Below are positions 7,846 through 15,322 of a DNA stretch of 64,000 nucleotides, in pieces (the stretch's first letter is position 1; every line of letters begins with the position of its first letter). Origin of the DNA: UBA12088 sp964635195 (GTDB lineage Bacteria > Patescibacteriota > Minisyncoccia > Phycocordibacterales > UBA12088). The position numbers were made by a program, and so were the translations under genes. The stretch spans positions 1 to 64,000 of the forward strand of contig CAZWNC010000004.1 of the NCBI GenBank assembly GCA_964635195.1, given 5' to 3'. The notes under the pieces were generated by a model. It had not been told where the DNA came from. It ran no database searches and saw nothing but the letters and a program-made list of their open reading frames with translations.

Positions 7846-9597
7846 CTATTCGCGCACCACACGTAACACTTCCTCTATGGTGGTACTTCCTTGTGCGGCC
7901 TTGAAAAGCCCATCTTCCGCCATACTGAGCATTCCTTCCTTGCGTGCTTGTCGTTCTATTTTTTCACTACTCGCTTTCGCGAGTATCATTTCTTGTATCG
8001 CCGGAGAGACCAAAAGTACCTCGCAGATAACCAATCGTCCCTTATATCCGTCCGGCAGTTCCTCGGTGGGTTTGGGTGTAAAGAAATCGACCTCTTCGAT
8101 GGGGGTGTTTGGTTTAAGTATGTTTTCGAATGCCAGTGCACGGAGTACGGCGTCGACGTCGATGAATTCCTTGAGGTCCGCAATTTGTGTTTTGGAGAGT
8201 CGATACGCCTCGCGGTTTGGCCCGAGTCGGCGTACGAGTCGTTGTCCGATTACCACACGTAGCGTGCTGGTGAGAAGGAAGGGTTCAGTGCCCATGTCGC
8301 AGAGGCGTGGTACACAGCCGGCGGCACTGTTGGTGTGCAGTGTGGAAAGCACCAGGTGTCCCGTGAGTGCCGCGTTGACGGCAAGGTTCGCTGTTTCCGT
8401 GTCACGTATCTCGCCAACCATGATGATGTCGGGGTCTTGTCGGACAAGCGCACGGAGACCCATTGCAAATGTGAAGCCGATTTCGGGGCGCACCTGAGTT
8501 TGATTGATGCGCGCCATCTGGTACTCGATGGGGTCTTCGACGGTTGAAATATTGACATCGGGTGTATTCAGTATATCGAGTATGGTATAGAGTGATGTTG
8601 TTTTTCCACTACCTGTCGGTCCGGTCGTTAGTATCATGCCGGTCGTTTGCTTCATCGCCTTGTGAAGACGTTCCAGCGCCTCCCCATGGAACCCAAGACT
8701 TTCGAGTGAGTATCCGCCGCCGTTTTCTCGGAGTAAGCGCATGACGGTCTTTTCGCCGTAGTAGGTCGGAAGCAGTGAGACGCGAAATGACACCTTTTCA
8801 TTGTCGACGGCCATTTTGAAACGCCCGTCTTGCGGCAGTCGTTTTTCATCGAGTTTGAGAGCCGAGAGTACCTTGATGCGCGCGGTGATGGAAGGTGCCG
8901 CGCTTTTCGGGAGGGTCATGGCGTCGTGCAAAATACCATCAATGCGATATCGGACTAATACCTCGTTTTCCATCGCCTCGATATGTATGTCAGATGCGTT
9001 TTGAATGATGGCGTGGCGAAGGAGTGCGTTTACAACCCGAACGACCGGCAGATCTTCAGCAATCTTGCGTAAGTCGGTCTCGGACGCGTTCGGGTCGAGA
9101 CCCGAAGCGAGTGCGTCCATGGAAGCCGTCTCCTGCTTAATAAGGTCACCGAACTCGTCGCGCAAGGTGCGCTGGTAGAGCATGAGTGCATGCTTGATGC
9201 TCTCGGTGTTCGTGAGGCGAGGGAGTATCTTGAGCCCGACGGCTTTTTTTATAAACTCGATAGACTGCAGGTCGTTGACGTCGAGCATGGCTATTTCCAA
9301 CTCACGCTCATTTTTACGATACGCAACAATGTTGTGCGTGCGTGCAATTGGCTCCGGTATAAGTGACAGTACGTCGAACGGAATTTTTTCTTTCACCAAA
9401 TTCACAAAGGGTACGCCGAGCACGTACGCTTTGATACGTCGCAAGTTGTCCTCGTCCAAGATGCCTTGATTTAAAAGTACGGTCTCGGGCTGGGTGTTTT
9501 TTTCCGTTGCCTTCTTTTCAGCATCTTCATACTGCGCTCGGGATACAAGTCCTGAGTCGAGTATGAAGTTCTTTATTTGCGTTGCGTTTGTTTCCAT
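7846..9597 (-). CDS. pilB: PilB/GspE-type pilus assembly ATPase
   Basis: A 583-residue hexameric motor ATPase. The N-terminal T2SSE_N/MshEN-type domain (about residues 5-140) is followed by the ATPase core: Walker A GPTGSGKTT at about 326-334, the Asp box TVEDPIEYQMARINQTQV, Walker B LVRQDPDIIMVGEIRD, and the His box LTGHLVLSTLHTNSA. The zinc-binding tetracysteine motif common in GspE/PilB (CxxC...CxxC after QRLVRRL) is absent; the sequence there reads GPNREAYRLSKTQ. No pilT, pilD, pilM, pilN or pilO is in the window, so retraction and leader processing must be encoded elsewhere or be missing. Confidence 0.95.
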   Translation of the reverse strand: METNATQIKNFILDSGLVSRAQYEDAEKKATEKNTQPETVLLNQGILDEDNLRRIKAYVLGVPFVNLVKEKIPFDVLSLIPEPIARTHNIVAYRKNERELEIAMLDVNDLQSIEFIKKAVGLKILPRLTNTESIKHALMLYQRTLRDEFGDLIKQETASMDALASGLDPNASETDLRKIAEDLPVVRVVNALLRHAIIQNASDIHIEAMENEVLVRYRIDGILHDAMTLPKSAAPSITARIKVLSALKLDEKRLPQDGRFKMAVDNEKVSFRVSLLPTYYGEKTVMRLLRENGGGYSLESLGFHGEALERLHKAMKQTTGMILTTGPTGSGKTTSLYTILDILNTPDVNISTVEDPIEYQMARINQTQVRPEIGFTFAMGLRALVRQDPDIIMVGEIRDTETANLAVNAALTGHLVLSTLHTNSAAGCVPRLCDMGTEPFLLTSTLRVVIGQRLVRRLGPNREAYRLSKTQIADLKEFIDVDAVLRALAFENILKPNTPIEEVDFFTPKPTEELPDGYKGRLVICEVLLVSPAIQEMILAKASSEKIERQARKEGMLSMAEDGLFKAAQGSTTIEEVLRVVRE

Positions 9598-9746
9598 GGA
9601 GCTGTAAGTGGTGTGTCAATCATCGACACACATGATCGCATGTATGTATTGTACCGCGAAGCGCCTCTTGCACGAGCATTGTTTTTCAACACCGCCGGGG
9701 GTGGAAGTACATGTGGTGACACCAGGGGTACGCACCGACAGGGCAC

Positions 9747-9774
9747 TTGACCAAAGCGTCTCACATGATATAAT
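9747..9774 (+). promoter_or_regulatory. nusA promoter
   Basis: A -35 TTGACC (9747-9752) and perfect -10 TATAAT (9769-9774) with a 16-bp spacer. Predicted transcription start near 9781, giving a leader of about 100 nt before nusA. This is the best sigma70-type promoter in the window. Confidence 0.85.
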
Positions 9775-9787
9775 ACGAGTCTCCTGA

Positions 9788-9810
9788 AACGTCCCCCGAG
9801 CGGGGGCGTT
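9788..9810 (+). other. Stable hairpin at the 5' end of the nusA leader
   Basis: AACG-T-CCCCC pairs with GGGGG-CGTT around a GAGC tetraloop (9 bp with one bulged T), within about 10 nt of the predicted transcript start. There is no U-run after it (GTCGTGTTAAT), so it is more likely an RNA-stabilising element or a NusA autoregulation site than a terminator. Confidence 0.55.
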
Positions 9811-9879
9811 GTCGTGTTAATATGGCAAGTATCCTTTGAACAGTATTATCAATCAATTGTAAGTTTTAAGTGCAAGCGT

Positions 9880-11214
9880 ATGTTCGACCTTAAAGTGATC
9901 AATTCGGTACTGACCGAACTTGAAGAGGAGCGCGGTATTCCGCGCGCTAGTGTGATAGAAGCTATTGGAACCGCACTCGCGACCGCGTACAAAAAAGAGT
10001 ACGGCAAGCGGGGTCAAGTGGTGCGTGCGCGTTTTGATATCTCGACCGGTGAGACAGAGTTCTTCCAGGTCAAGTTTGTGGTGGACGAGACACGCGTGTG
10101 GTTTCCGGTTGTGGCGGAAGGTGATGATGAAACGGACGTGAATGACATGGAGCAAGACCCGGGAGCTCCAACCGACGAAAATGATGAACGAGCGCGATTT
10201 GACTCTGAGAAGCACATAGTTCTTGCGGATGCACGTCGAATAAAGAAAGACGCCGCAGTCGATGATGAACTGGTTTTTCCACTCGAACCTCGCGAGGACT
10301 TTGGTCGTATTGCCGCACAGACCGCAAAGCAGGTGATCATTCAAAAAATCAGAGAAGCGGAAAAGGTCTCTATTCTTGGAGAGTACGAGGGGCATGAAGG
10401 TGAAATCATCTCAGGCACCGTGCAGCGTGTCGACCGTGGCGCGATTTGGCTCGATCTTGGTCGTGCGCAGGCCGTTATGCCTTACGAAGAACAGATACCC
10501 GGTGAACGATTCCGTCAAGGCGAGCGCGTTCGAGCGTACCTCTACTCGGTCGAAGAAAGTCCAAAAGGGATTATGCTTCGGGCATCGCGCAGTCACCCGC
10601 GTTTTTTGATGAAATTGTTTGAACAAGAAACACCGGAACTTGGAAGCGGCGCGATTGAGATTAAGGCGATAGCGCGCGAGCCGGGAAGCCGTTCGAAAGT
10701 TGCGGTTCGAGCAAACGATGAACATATCGACCCCGTGGGTGCACTGGTTGGTCAACGAGGTGTTCGTGTGTCGACGGTCATGAGCGAGCTTGGTGGTGAG
10801 AAAATCGACATCATCGAGTGGTCAGCTGAGCCCGCGCACTTTATTGAAGATGCGCTTTCACCGGCAAAAGTGCTTGACGTGGTTGTTGATGAACAATCCC
10901 GTCGTGCGGTTGTCGAGGTGGCCGAAGACCAACAATCGCTCGCAATCGGACGAGGTGGTCAAAACGTTCGGCTGGCTGCAAAACTGACCGGCTGGCGAAT
11001 CGATATTCACTCTACCGCCGGTGAGAGTATGGTCGAGAGCGACAATAAAGGTGCGGTCACGTTTGCTGAAGAGTCCGGTGACGCTGTCGTACCTGCTGAA
11101 GTGCCGTTGTCTGAATCGGAAGTGACGGAAGAGATTGCGGATACGGATACTCCCGCCGACGTCGAAGCTATCGCTGGTGTGGAGCAAGCGGAAACAGCTG
11201 AAGAGAGCAAGTAG
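9880..11214 (+). CDS. nusA: Transcription termination/antitermination factor NusA
   Basis: A 444-residue NusA. The order is NusA N-terminal domain (1-160), S1 domain (about 171-237, GEIISGTVQRVDRGAIWLDL), KH1 (about 250-320, GALVGQRGVRV) and KH2 (about 325-378, AIGRGGQNVRLAAKLTGW). Compared with the family, the N-terminal domain has an acidic insertion (about residues 80-110, rich in D and E) and the C-terminus is a 65-residue acidic tail instead of AR repeats. NusA binds RNA polymerase and RNA to control pausing and termination. ATG at 9880 is chosen because the upstream in-frame codons (from 9814) lie in the leader. rimP and infB, its usual neighbours, are absent; ppa follows. Confidence 0.95.
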   Translation: MFDLKVINSVLTELEEERGIPRASVIEAIGTALATAYKKEYGKRGQVVRARFDISTGETEFFQVKFVVDETRVWFPVVAEGDDETDVNDMEQDPGAPTDENDERARFDSEKHIVLADARRIKKDAAVDDELVFPLEPREDFGRIAAQTAKQVIIQKIREAEKVSILGEYEGHEGEIISGTVQRVDRGAIWLDLGRAQAVMPYEEQIPGERFRQGERVRAYLYSVEESPKGIMLRASRSHPRFLMKLFEQETPELGSGAIEIKAIAREPGSRSKVAVRANDEHIDPVGALVGQRGVRVSTVMSELGGEKIDIIEWSAEPAHFIEDALSPAKVLDVVVDEQSRRAVVEVAEDQQSLAIGRGGQNVRLAAKLTGWRIDIHSTAGESMVESDNKGAVTFAEESGDAVVPAEVPLSESEVTEEIADTDTPADVEAIAGVEQAETAEESK

Positions 11215-11259
11215 TATCGTTTCAGTGACATACTATCCACTAATTATTACATACACACT

Positions 11260-11799
11260 ATGAACTTGTGGCATGACATTTCACTTGGTGCTGAAGCGCC
11301 GAACATTATCAATGCAATCATAGAGATTCCCAAGGGTTCATACAATAAGTATGAAATCGACAAAGAGACCGGTTTGATCGCTCTTGATCGTGCAAATTAC
11401 TCCGCTGCCCCATATCCGTTCGACTACGGCTTTGCACCCCAGACGTACTGGTTGGACAACGATCCGCTTGACGTAGTCGTGTTGACAACATTTCCACTGC
11501 ATCCGGGTATATTGGTGCCTGTGCGGCCGGTTGCCGTGCTTGACATGATTGATGACGGTGACTCTGACATGAAAGTGCTTGCGGTTCCTGCAGGTGATAG
11601 GCGATGGGACGACGTGCAGGATCTTGCCGATCTCAACAAACACAACCTGAAGGAGTATGAGCACTTCTTTGAGACGTATAAAGCGCTCAAGGGTAAACCA
11701 GCGCCGGTTGAACTGCGCGGATACAAAGGTCGTGAAGAAGCATTGCGGATCGTTGAGCAGGCGATTGCGCTCTATGCGGAAAAATTTAGTACGAAGTAA
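11260..11799 (+). CDS. ppa: Family I inorganic pyrophosphatase
   Basis: A 179-residue soluble enzyme hydrolysing pyrophosphate to phosphate, which pulls biosynthetic reactions forward. The family signature DNDPLDVVVL (the DxDPxD metal-binding motif) and the preceding YPFDYGFAPQTYW are intact, as are the conserved IEIPKGSYNKYEID N-terminal strand and the VPVRPVAVLDMIDDGDSDMK block. Length is normal. It follows nusA by 45 nt and is probably in the same transcript, which ends at the hairpin 11819-11847. Confidence 0.96.
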   Translation: MNLWHDISLGAEAPNIINAIIEIPKGSYNKYEIDKETGLIALDRANYSAAPYPFDYGFAPQTYWLDNDPLDVVVLTTFPLHPGILVPVRPVAVLDMIDDGDSDMKVLAVPAGDRRWDDVQDLADLNKHNLKEYEHFFETYKALKGKPAPVELRGYKGREEALRIVEQAIALYAEKFSTK

Positions 11800-11818
11800 G
11801 ATATCCACCGTGCTGAGA

Positions 11819-11847
11819 AAACACACCCCTTGCAGAGGGGTGTGTTT
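11819..11847 (+). terminator. Terminator hairpin after ppa
   Basis: Perfect 12-bp stem AAACACACCCCT (11819-11830) with its complement (11836-11847) and a 5-nt loop. Only three T's follow, so it may be a partial terminator. A TATACT at 11850-11855 directly after it is a candidate -10 for the next gene. Confidence 0.7.
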
Positions 11848-11913
11848 GGTATACTAAAGCCAGTGTGGTGCATCCACCCTCTTTAAATATTATTCGCATA
11901 GCTTTATTACCAT

Positions 11914-12591
11914 ATGAATCGCACCAATAAACTCGCATGTTCAATCAGTGGTCGCACGGTCGTCATGCTTGGCACGCTTCTCACACTCCTCCTGTGTACC
12001 ACCCTTGCACAAGCACGGACAGAAGAATCCTCCAAGGAGGAGGTTTCCGTGACGGAGGCGGATGTTGTTGTCGAGACACTAGTCATCACCGATCCTGAAC
12101 TGGCAAAAGTGTATGAAGAAATGCCTGCTCGACGCAAATCGGTGCGTGCTACCGAGTCGGCCTTCACTGCTGCGGTTGCCGAGAACGGTCCTCCGACCGC
12201 AAAACTGAGCATTGATGAGCAGGAACAACTCATGCAACGCGTGAATAGCGCAACGCTCAAGATGCAGTCACTTCTTGACGGCGTACTCGCGACTGCTTCC
12301 GAGGCGGAACGGTTGGCATACCGAATTTCAAGCGAGCGTAACGTTGTGATGGAGGATATCATTTTGAAAATAGGTGATGCGCGTACACTTCTTTCAGAGA
12401 CGCAGGGAGATATTGTGGTATTCTCCAATCTTGCTAGTCTCATGCTGTTGTCTGATGACCCGCTGTCTCTCTCTTCGGATGTGCAAGAAGCGGCAAAAAT
12501 CGTTCACGACCAGTTGTTCGCATCTCGCGACACACTTATAAAGGTCACTACGGTTTTGATGCAAAACAGTGTAGTGCCGGTACAACAGTAA
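11914..12591 (+). CDS. Exported protein of unknown function, helical
   Basis: A 225-residue protein with a signal peptide (MNRTNKLACSISGRT, then hydrophobic VVMLGTLLTLLLCTTLAQA, predicted cut after AQA). The mature part is helical and acidic (EESSKEEVSVTEADVVVET at the start; long amphipathic helices such as IDEQEQLMQRVNSATLKMQSL). It has no cysteines and no recognised domain. The next gene, 34 nt downstream, encodes a small one-helix membrane protein, so the two may act together in the envelope. A TATACT about 60 nt upstream could start the pair's transcript. Function unknown. Confidence 0.75.
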   Translation: MNRTNKLACSISGRTVVMLGTLLTLLLCTTLAQARTEESSKEEVSVTEADVVVETLVITDPELAKVYEEMPARRKSVRATESAFTAAVAENGPPTAKLSIDEQEQLMQRVNSATLKMQSLLDGVLATASEAERLAYRISSERNVVMEDIILKIGDARTLLSETQGDIVVFSNLASLMLLSDDPLSLSSDVQEAAKIVHDQLFASRDTLIKVTTVLMQNSVVPVQQ

Positions 12592-12625
12592 CGTACATTT
12601 ACACGCACTAACAACATAATTCCGT

Positions 12626-12958
12626 ATGAATCCCGAAGATTTAAACACTGCCGCGCAAGAAGTCGAACACACACCTCGCCTTTCAAAAAATATGGCCGCG
12701 ATGGTCGTGGTCGCAATCATCGTAGTAGTTCTTGCCCTTATGTATGTATGGGCATCCAAAATCAACAGAACGACAGTGGATGGAGGACCTCAAAAAGGGA
12801 ACACGCTCACAGCCGAGGAGTTCTCAAAGCAAGTTCGACCGGGTGTCGATCATGATGCGGCGGAGTTGAATGCAGGACTTGCAACCCTCCGTTTTGAAGG
12901 ACTTGACGATGACCTTCGTGCGCTTGAGACCGACTTGCGTACAATGGTTGCCAACTGA
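12626..12958 (+). CDS. Small single-pass membrane protein
   Basis: A 110-residue protein with one strong transmembrane helix (about residues 24-43, AAMVVVAIIVVVLALMYVWA) preceded by a polar N-terminus and followed by a 65-residue acidic tail. The tail has a helix-forming repeat of L and D/E (LRFEGLDDDLRALETDLRTM) that could form a coiled coil. No family recognised. CATAAT 5 nt before the ATG could be a -10 element, otherwise it is co-transcribed with the preceding exported protein. Confidence 0.65.
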   Translation: MNPEDLNTAAQEVEHTPRLSKNMAAMVVVAIIVVVLALMYVWASKINRTTVDGGPQKGNTLTAEEFSKQVRPGVDHDAAELNAGLATLRFEGLDDDLRALETDLRTMVAN

Positions 12959-13121
12959 TGCGGTGCTTTCTACCGAAAACCGTACTACGAATCCATGCGT
13001 GGCGGTGTTTTTGTTGAAAGCGGACCTGGTCACACCCATTCTCTGGACTACCCTTTGGAAACACGGCACGTGTCGTAAGGGTGCGCAGATTAGCTGTGTT
13101 GCGTTTGTGGGTGTTTCGGGA

Positions 13122-13127
13122 TATGCT
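13122..13127 (+). promoter_or_regulatory. -10 hexamer of trigger factor gene
   Basis: TATGCT ends 8 nt before the ATG at 13136, consistent with a leaderless or nearly leaderless mRNA. Confidence 0.45.
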
Positions 13128-13135
13128 CTTGCGGT

Positions 13136-14203
13136 ATGACAAAATATGTAACAAAAGACGCAAAATACGATGAGGTGACAGTTGAACGAGTAGCCGGGTC
13201 AATGCTTAAGATTACCGGTATGGTACCGCTTGCAACCGTACAGGCTCTCAAGAAACGCGTACTTGGCGGGATGGTGCGTGAGTACACACTCCCGGGGTTT
13301 CGTCGCGGTCATGTGCCTGAAGAAACAGTCCGCACACACGTAGGAGAGAAGGTGTTATTGGAAGATACTGCTGAGCGCGCACTCTCCGAGGCCTACCACG
13401 CACTGGTTGCGGATCGCCAGCTTGAAGTCGTCGGTCGTCCGAACATCACGGTGACCTCGATTGCCCCGGATCAACCGATCGGATTTTCTATTGACGTTGC
13501 GATGTATCCGGAGGTCACACTGCCCGCGTACGCCATGATCGCAGAAAAGGAAACTGCCGCGCATCCTGATCCTGAAACGATGGAGGTCACCTTGGAAGAA
13601 GTGGACGCCGAGGTGAAGCGTTTACAGCACATTGTGGCAAAAAATGAGGGTGCGACACAGGATGCCGAGCTTCCTGAACCGGATGATGTGTTTGCGCGGA
13701 CACTTGGCGATTTTACAGACCTTGCCGATTTGAAAGAAAAGATTACCAAGGGACTACGACTCGATAAACATCAGAAGGCTCGTGAAAAACGTCGTCTGGC
13801 CATCCTAACCGCAATTCTGGACGGAATGACCTTCGAAGTACCTTCAGTGATGATCGAAAGCGAACTGGAACAGATGGTCTCTACATTCAAAGAGAGGCTC
13901 CTTCGTTCGGGGATCGACATGCAAGAATACTTGCATACTATCGAGAAAACGATCGAAGACCTGCAAACCGAATGGCGTCCTGATGCAGAAAAGCGTGCAA
14001 AGGTGCAAGTGCTTTTGAATGAGATAGCTAAAAAAGAGGAGATAGTACCCGACATGCATACGTTGTCACATGAGGTTACGCACCTTAAGGAGCATCATCC
14101 GGAGGTAGAGACAGAGGTGCTGTATCGGTATGCCTACATGCAGGGTACCAATGAATTAGTATTGGCTTTTCTCGAACGGGGTGCAAAAAAAGAGACAGTG
14201 TAG
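13136..14203 (+). CDS. tig: Trigger factor lacking the PPIase (FKBP) domain
   Basis: A 355-residue ribosome-associated chaperone, about 75 residues shorter than usual. The N-terminal ribosome-binding domain is intact, with the signature LPGFRRGHVP at about residues 52-61. After YPEVTLPAYAMI and EVDAEVKRLQHIVA (about residues 120-165) the sequence passes directly into ELPEPDDVFARTLGDFTDLADL, the start of the C-terminal helical arms; the whole FKBP-type isomerase domain normally in between is missing. The C-terminal arms continue to the end. It should still hold nascent chains but not isomerise prolines. It is followed by the ribosomal protein genes. Confidence 0.9.
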   Translation: MTKYVTKDAKYDEVTVERVAGSMLKITGMVPLATVQALKKRVLGGMVREYTLPGFRRGHVPEETVRTHVGEKVLLEDTAERALSEAYHALVADRQLEVVGRPNITVTSIAPDQPIGFSIDVAMYPEVTLPAYAMIAEKETAAHPDPETMEVTLEEVDAEVKRLQHIVAKNEGATQDAELPEPDDVFARTLGDFTDLADLKEKITKGLRLDKHQKAREKRRLAILTAILDGMTFEVPSVMIESELEQMVSTFKERLLRSGIDMQEYLHTIEKTIEDLQTEWRPDAEKRAKVQVLLNEIAKKEEIVPDMHTLSHEVTHLKEHHPEVETEVLYRYAYMQGTNELVLAFLERGAKKETV

Positions 14204-14243
14204 GTTTTACGCGCCCGTATAACGCTTGCAAATCACTCCAGTA

Positions 14244-14249
14244 TATAGT
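14244..14249 (+). promoter_or_regulatory. -10 hexamer for rpsL-rpsG
   Basis: TATAGT about 38 nt before rpsL; no clear -35 at normal distance. The leader contains a small hairpin (CCGCC with GGTGG at about 14263-14277). Confidence 0.4.
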
Positions 14250-14287
14250 AAAGTAGCATCTACCGCCATTTTGGTGGAAACACTGAC

Positions 14288-14701
14288 ATGCCAACGATAA
14301 ATCAACTCATAAAAAAGCCGCGCAAGGACAAGATTCGCAAGTCGAAGGTGCCTGCGCTTGCAAAGGGATTCAATACACTGAAGAACAAGCCGACGTACTA
14401 CCCGGCACCTTTTAAGCGTGGTGTTTGTGTGAAGGTGACGACCAAGACTCCTCGAAAGCCAAACTCTGCCATCCGAAAATACGCCCGTGTTCGTTTGACA
14501 AACGGAGAAGAGGTGTCAGCGTACATTCCCGGCATGGGACACAGTTTGCAGGAACACTCGGTAGTTCTCGTGCGCGGAGGTCGCGTGAAAGACGTCAACA
14601 TTCGTTACACCATTGTTCGTGGCAAGCTCGATGCGACTGGTGTCGACAAGCGCAAGCAAGGCCGTTCGCTTTATGGCGCGAAGAAATCAAAAGCCAAGTA
14701 A
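14288..14701 (+). CDS. rpsL: 30S ribosomal protein S12
   Basis: A 137-residue S12 of the Gram-positive-type length (with the 13-residue insert ALAKGFNTLKNKPTYYPAP). S12 lines the decoding centre of the small subunit. Two positions differ from the usual sequence. In the loop usually TTTPKKPNSALRK the first lysine (E. coli K42) is arginine (KTPRKPNSAIRK). In the second loop, usually GGRVKDLPGVRYH, the sequence is GGRVKDVNIRYT, i.e. one residue shorter and without the Pro-Gly, although K87 and D88 are kept. Both loops are where streptomycin-resistance changes occur. rpsG follows after 19 nt. Confidence 0.98.
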   Translation: MPTINQLIKKPRKDKIRKSKVPALAKGFNTLKNKPTYYPAPFKRGVCVKVTTKTPRKPNSAIRKYARVRLTNGEEVSAYIPGMGHSLQEHSVVLVRGGRVKDVNIRYTIVRGKLDATGVDKRKQGRSLYGAKKSKAK

Positions 14702-14720
14702 TTTCTAATGCATTCTACCT

Positions 14721-15191
14721 ATGCGACGACCGATTAAAAAGAAAATCTCCGTACGACCAGATGCGCGTTACAATAGCGTTGTTGTTGAGAAATTCATCAA
14801 CAATGTGATGTTGAGCGGCAAGAAAGAGACAGCACGCATGGTTGTATACGAAGCATTTGAAGAGATCAAGAAGCTTGCAAGTGTTGAAGATCCCCTGCAT
14901 GTTTTTGAAGAAGCTATTCGGAATGTCGGGCCTGCAGTTGAAGTGCGTTCACGTCGGGTAGGTGGTGCAAACTACCAGGTGCCCGTTGAGGTACGTCCGG
15001 CACGTCGACAAGCCCTCGCAATGCGTTGGATTATTCTTGCGGCGCGCGCAAAGAGCGGTGGTCCTTCTTCCACTTTTTACGCCCAAGAGATTTTGGCTGC
15101 TTCTCGAAATGAAGGGAGTGCATTTAAGAAAAAAGAGGAGACGCATCGCATGGCGGATGCCAACAAAGCTTTTGCACATTTTGCTTGGTAA
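14721..15191 (+). CDS. rpsG: 30S ribosomal protein S7
   Basis: A 156-residue S7 of normal length, which starts assembly of the 30S head by binding the 3' domain of 16S rRNA. Family blocks are clear: MRRPIKKKISVRPDARYNS, KFINNVMLSGKKETARMVVY, VEVRSRRVGGANYQVPVEV and ETHRMADANKAFAHFAW. It is co-transcribed with rpsL and ends at a rho-independent terminator, so fusA is not in this transcript. Confidence 0.98.
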   Translation: MRRPIKKKISVRPDARYNSVVVEKFINNVMLSGKKETARMVVYEAFEEIKKLASVEDPLHVFEEAIRNVGPAVEVRSRRVGGANYQVPVEVRPARRQALAMRWIILAARAKSGGPSSTFYAQEILAASRNEGSAFKKKEETHRMADANKAFAHFAW

Positions 15192-15195
15192 ACCC

Positions 15196-15219
15196 AAAAG
15201 CCCCTGTAACGGGGCTTTT
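15196..15219 (+). terminator. Rho-independent terminator after rpsG
   Basis: Stem AAAAGCCCC/GGGGCTTTT (9 bp, loop TGTAAC) followed by GTATAT; the T-run is part of the stem. Confidence 0.85.
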
Positions 15220-15242
15220 GTATATGTGGTGTAACTACCAGT

Positions 15243-15271
15243 TTGTCAGATGCTGTTTTTCCATGTATAGT
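15243..15271 (+). promoter_or_regulatory. fusA promoter
   Basis: -35 TTGTCA (15243-15248), 17-bp spacer, -10 TATAGT (15266-15271). It gives fusA its own transcript with a leader of about 45 nt. Confidence 0.75.
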
Positions 15272-15322
15272 GTTGAACATCTGCGCGGTACGCGTTTTTT
15301 ATTCGGTAGCAAATAATCCAGT

